A stretch of DNA of 49,636 nt from Alphaproteobacteria bacterium (GTDB lineage: Bacteria > Pseudomonadota > Alphaproteobacteria > Rhizobiales > Aestuariivirgaceae): NCBI GenBank assembly GCA_024642465.1, contig JAHEBA010000014.1, forward strand, positions 1 to 49,636, given 5' to 3'. Positions 47,852-49,636 of this stretch are shown here, piece after piece (the first letter of the stretch is position 1; each line of letters opens with the position of its first letter). The notes beneath the pieces were generated by a model that was not told the origin of the DNA, ran no database searches, and worked only from the letters and a program-made list of their open reading frames with translations. The translations under genes and the position numbers were made by a program.

Positions 47852-48895
47852 ATGAAATACAAACTGACTGTGACGGCGGCCACCATGGCGATGGCAATCG
47901 GCTTTTGTGCCAGTGGCGCCAGGGCGGCCGAGACCGAGCTCAACATCTTCAACTGGGGCAACTACACCAACCCCGAGTTGATCGCGAAGTTCGAGAAGGA
48001 GTTCAACGTCAAGGTGACCGTCACCGACTATGACTCCAACGATACCGCGCTGGCCAAGATCCGCGCTGGCGGTCATGGCTTCGATATCGTTGTGCCGTCG
48101 GCCAGCTTCGTGCCGATCTGGATCTCGGAAGACCTGCTGATGGAGACGGACCCGAGCTCCATGCCGAATTTCAAAAACGTCCAGGAGCGTTGGGCCGACC
48201 CGGAATTCGATCCCGGCCGCAAGTACACCGTTCCGTGGCAGTGGGGCACCACCGGCATGGCGGTCAACACTGATGCCTATGGCGGCGACGTCAACACCTC
48301 TGCCATCTTCATGGATCCGCCGAAGGAGCTTGAAGGCAAGGTCAACGTGGTGCCGGAGATGGCCGACATCATGGGCCTCGCCATCCGCTATGTCGGCGGC
48401 GAACCGTGCACGGCTGACAAGGAAGTGCTCAAGAAGGTTCGCGACATGCTGATCGCCGCCAAGCCGAAGTGGCTGGCCATGGACTATGGAACCACCGAGA
48501 AGCTGTCGTCGGGCGACTGGGTGGCCAGCGTAAACTGGAACGGCTCGACCTTCCGCGCCCGCCTGGCCAATCCGAAGGTCAAGTATGGCTACCCCAAGGA
48601 AGGCTATCCGATCTGGGCTGACAACGTAGCTGTGCTGAAGGACGCCAAGAACCCCGAGACGGCCAAGGCGTTCCAGAACTTCATCATGGATCCTGAGAAC
48701 GCTGCCCTGATCTCGGCCTTCGCCCGCTATGCCAACGGCATCAAGGGCGCAGAAGAGTTCATGCCGGCTGATATGAAGGACGCGCCGGAGCTGAACGTGC
48801 CGGAAGAGCTTCAGTCGGCAGGCTATGTTGCCAAGACCTGTCCGCCGGAAGCCACTGAACTCTATACCGCCATTTGGACTGAGTTGACCAAGTAA
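47852..48895 (+). CDS. potD: Spermidine/putrescine-type periplasmic binding protein (PotD/PotF), system 2
   Basis: 347 residues with a signal peptide (cleavage after ...G-A-R-A-A). [28 protein letters not shown] and P-W-Q-W-G-T-T-G match the E. coli PotD/PotF pattern (N-W-x-x-Y, Y-x-S-N-E, D-x-V-x-P-S, W-G-x-x), whose aromatic and acidic residues cage polyamines; the family's usual Glu is Asp here. An AAGGAG site lies ahead. Last gene of the operon. Polyamine import is the best call of the three Pot-type systems. Confidence 0.9.
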   Translation: MKYKLTVTAATMAMAIGFCASGARAAETELNIFNWGNYTNPELIAKFEKEFNVKVTVTDYDSNDTALAKIRAGGHGFDIVVPSASFVPIWISEDLLMETDPSSMPNFKNVQERWADPEFDPGRKYTVPWQWGTTGMAVNTDAYGGDVNTSAIFMDPPKELEGKVNVVPEMADIMGLAIRYVGGEPCTADKEVLKKVRDMLIAAKPKWLAMDYGTTEKLSSGDWVASVNWNGSTFRARLANPKVKYGYPKEGYPIWADNVAVLKDAKNPETAKAFQNFIMDPENAALISAFARYANGIKGAEEFMPADMKDAPELNVPEELQSAGYVAKTCPPEATELYTAIWTELTK

Positions 48896-48908
48896 GCCGA
48901 TAGAACGT

Positions 48909-49636
48909 CTAGCGCATTGAAACGAGGCAGGCGCCGTCCACGGCACCTGCCTCGACCGCTTTATGGGCTTCGATCATCTGTGCGAACGTGAACCGCGAGC
49001 CAATCCGGTGGTCGAGTTTTCCGTCTGCCAGCAGGCCATTGATGCCGGTGATGGCTTCGTGCTTCTGTGCGTCCGAAAGGCCGAAGATCGAGAATGCCTC
49101 GATGGTCGTATTGGCGTAGAGCAGCTTCGCGAACGGCAGGGCGGGGCTGGCGTTCTGGTCGCTCGCATAGGCGGCGATATGGGCGCCGGGGCCGAGCGCG
49201 GGCAGGGCATGCTCAAGCGTCAGCCACAGTGCCCCGTCGGCGACCCGGTGAATGCCGTCGGGGGCTGCGGCGCGCAAGGCGTCGCAAAGACTTTGAGCCG
49301 TGTAGTGTATGATCTCATGTGCGCCGAGCCGCTTCACCTCGTCGAACTTCTCCAGCCGCGTTGTAGCGATGACCCTCGCGCCGGATGCGCGTGCGATCTG
49401 CACGGCATACCGCCCGACACGTCCTCCCGCACCGGTGACCAGCACAGTCTTGCCGGCAACTTGACCGCCGCCGAGCACTGCGTGCCAGGCGGTAACTGCA
49501 GGAACGCCGACACAGGCACCATCGGTGAAACTCGCCTTGTCCGGCAGGGTGATGGCCTGGGTCGAGGGCAGGGCGATGTATTGCGCCGCTGTTCCTTGTG
49601 GGCGGCCGGCTTGAGCGCCGAACAGCCATACCCGCT
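48909..49636 (-). CDS. NADPH:quinone reductase-like MDR oxidoreductase (partial)
   Basis: The last 242 codons; the N-terminus lies beyond the right edge. Reading continues in frame from the edge (V-W-L-F-G-A-Q-A-G-R). A-C-V-G-V-P-A-V-T-A-W-H-A-V-L leads into the cofactor motif V-T-G-A-G-G-R-V-G-R-Y, and G-A-H-E-I-I-H-Y follows: the zinc-free quinone oxidoreductase/zeta-crystallin branch. It reduces quinones or enals with NADPH. It converges on potD with 13 bases between. Confidence 0.88.
   Translation of the reverse strand, partial: RVWLFGAQAGRPQGTAAQYIALPSTQAITLPDKASFTDGACVGVPAVTAWHAVLGGGQVAGKTVLVTGAGGRVGRYAVQIARASGARVIATTRLEKFDEVKRLGAHEIIHYTAQSLCDALRAAAPDGIHRVADGALWLTLEHALPALGPGAHIAAYASDQNASPALPFAKLLYANTTIEAFSIFGLSDAQKHEAITGINGLLADGKLDHRIGSRFTFAQMIEAHKAVEAGAVDGACLVSMR
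48923..48954. terminator. Long hairpin at the convergent end of potABCD and the MDR gene
   Basis: CGAGGCAGG (48923-48931) pairs with CCTGCCTCG (48946-48954), and inside it GCCGT (48933-48937) pairs with ACGGC (48940-48944): a near-continuous 14-pair hairpin. It lies 27 bases after the potD stop, within the last codons of the opposite gene, so it likely marks the 3' end of the pot transcript. No T-run follows. Confidence 0.55.

Overview
The window is GC-rich, gene-dense bacterial DNA. It is most likely from an alphaproteobacterium, probably Hyphomicrobiales or Rhodobacterales-like. The basis is gene content: a rhizobial-type class III cyclase, TTT, TRAP and several Pot-type ABC importers, the urease gene order with a small ORF between ureA and ureB, and one CtrA-like box. 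There is no rRNA, tRNA, CRISPR array, IS element or prophage, so taxonomy stays an inference. Genes are tightly packed in operons with many 4-base ATGA overlaps.

Layout. (1) 1-1060: the start of a class III nucleotide cyclase, then a decayed operon made of the 3' remnant of an unknown gene coupled by GTGA to a frameshifted, truncated GH13 sugar phosphorylase. (2) 1061-8409: a LacI regulator with its operator, divergent from tctA-tctB-tctC, an acylating aldehyde dehydrogenase and an acyl-CoA ligase. This matches the sauR/sauS/sauT logic of sulfoacetate catabolism, with a TTT importer. (3) 8459-12715: a cytochrome c'-like protein, a SnoaL-like protein, a PerM-type membrane protein, a CDF metal exporter and a VOC protein. 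(4) 12835-23799: a sugar-acid island. idnD and idnO (L-idonate to 5-ketogluconate to gluconate) lie beside a TRAP operon that also carries a PhyH dioxygenase and an AroE-like dehydrogenase. Divergent from this is gntR-gnd-gntK and a beta-hydroxyacid dehydrogenase. Two GntR-type palindromes lie in the divergent promoter. (5) 23847-29261: a polyamine-type ABC importer with gamma-aminobutyraldehyde dehydrogenase, arranged like E. coli ydcSTUV-patD. (6) 29372-34400: a LysR regulator, a perfect palindrome, then dabB-dabA, a bicarbonate/CO2 uptake pump. (7) 34416-39715: a complete urease operon ureD-A-orf-B-C-E-F-G on the minus strand, convergent with dabA. A C-terminal scrap of urtE sits just upstream, suggesting that a urea ABC transporter was deleted here. 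(8) 40111-48895: two further Pot-type ABC importers, divergent from each other, separated by a short polysaccharide-export lipoprotein. (9) 48909-end: a partial quinone-reductase-like MDR protein.

The genes describe a nutrient scavenger. It appears to import small organic acids, sulfonates and polyamines through four transporter classes, convert sugar acids to 6-phosphogluconate and ribulose 5-phosphate, and release and capture ammonia and inorganic carbon. A recurring regulatory theme is strong intercistronic stem-loops next to the solute-binding-protein genes.
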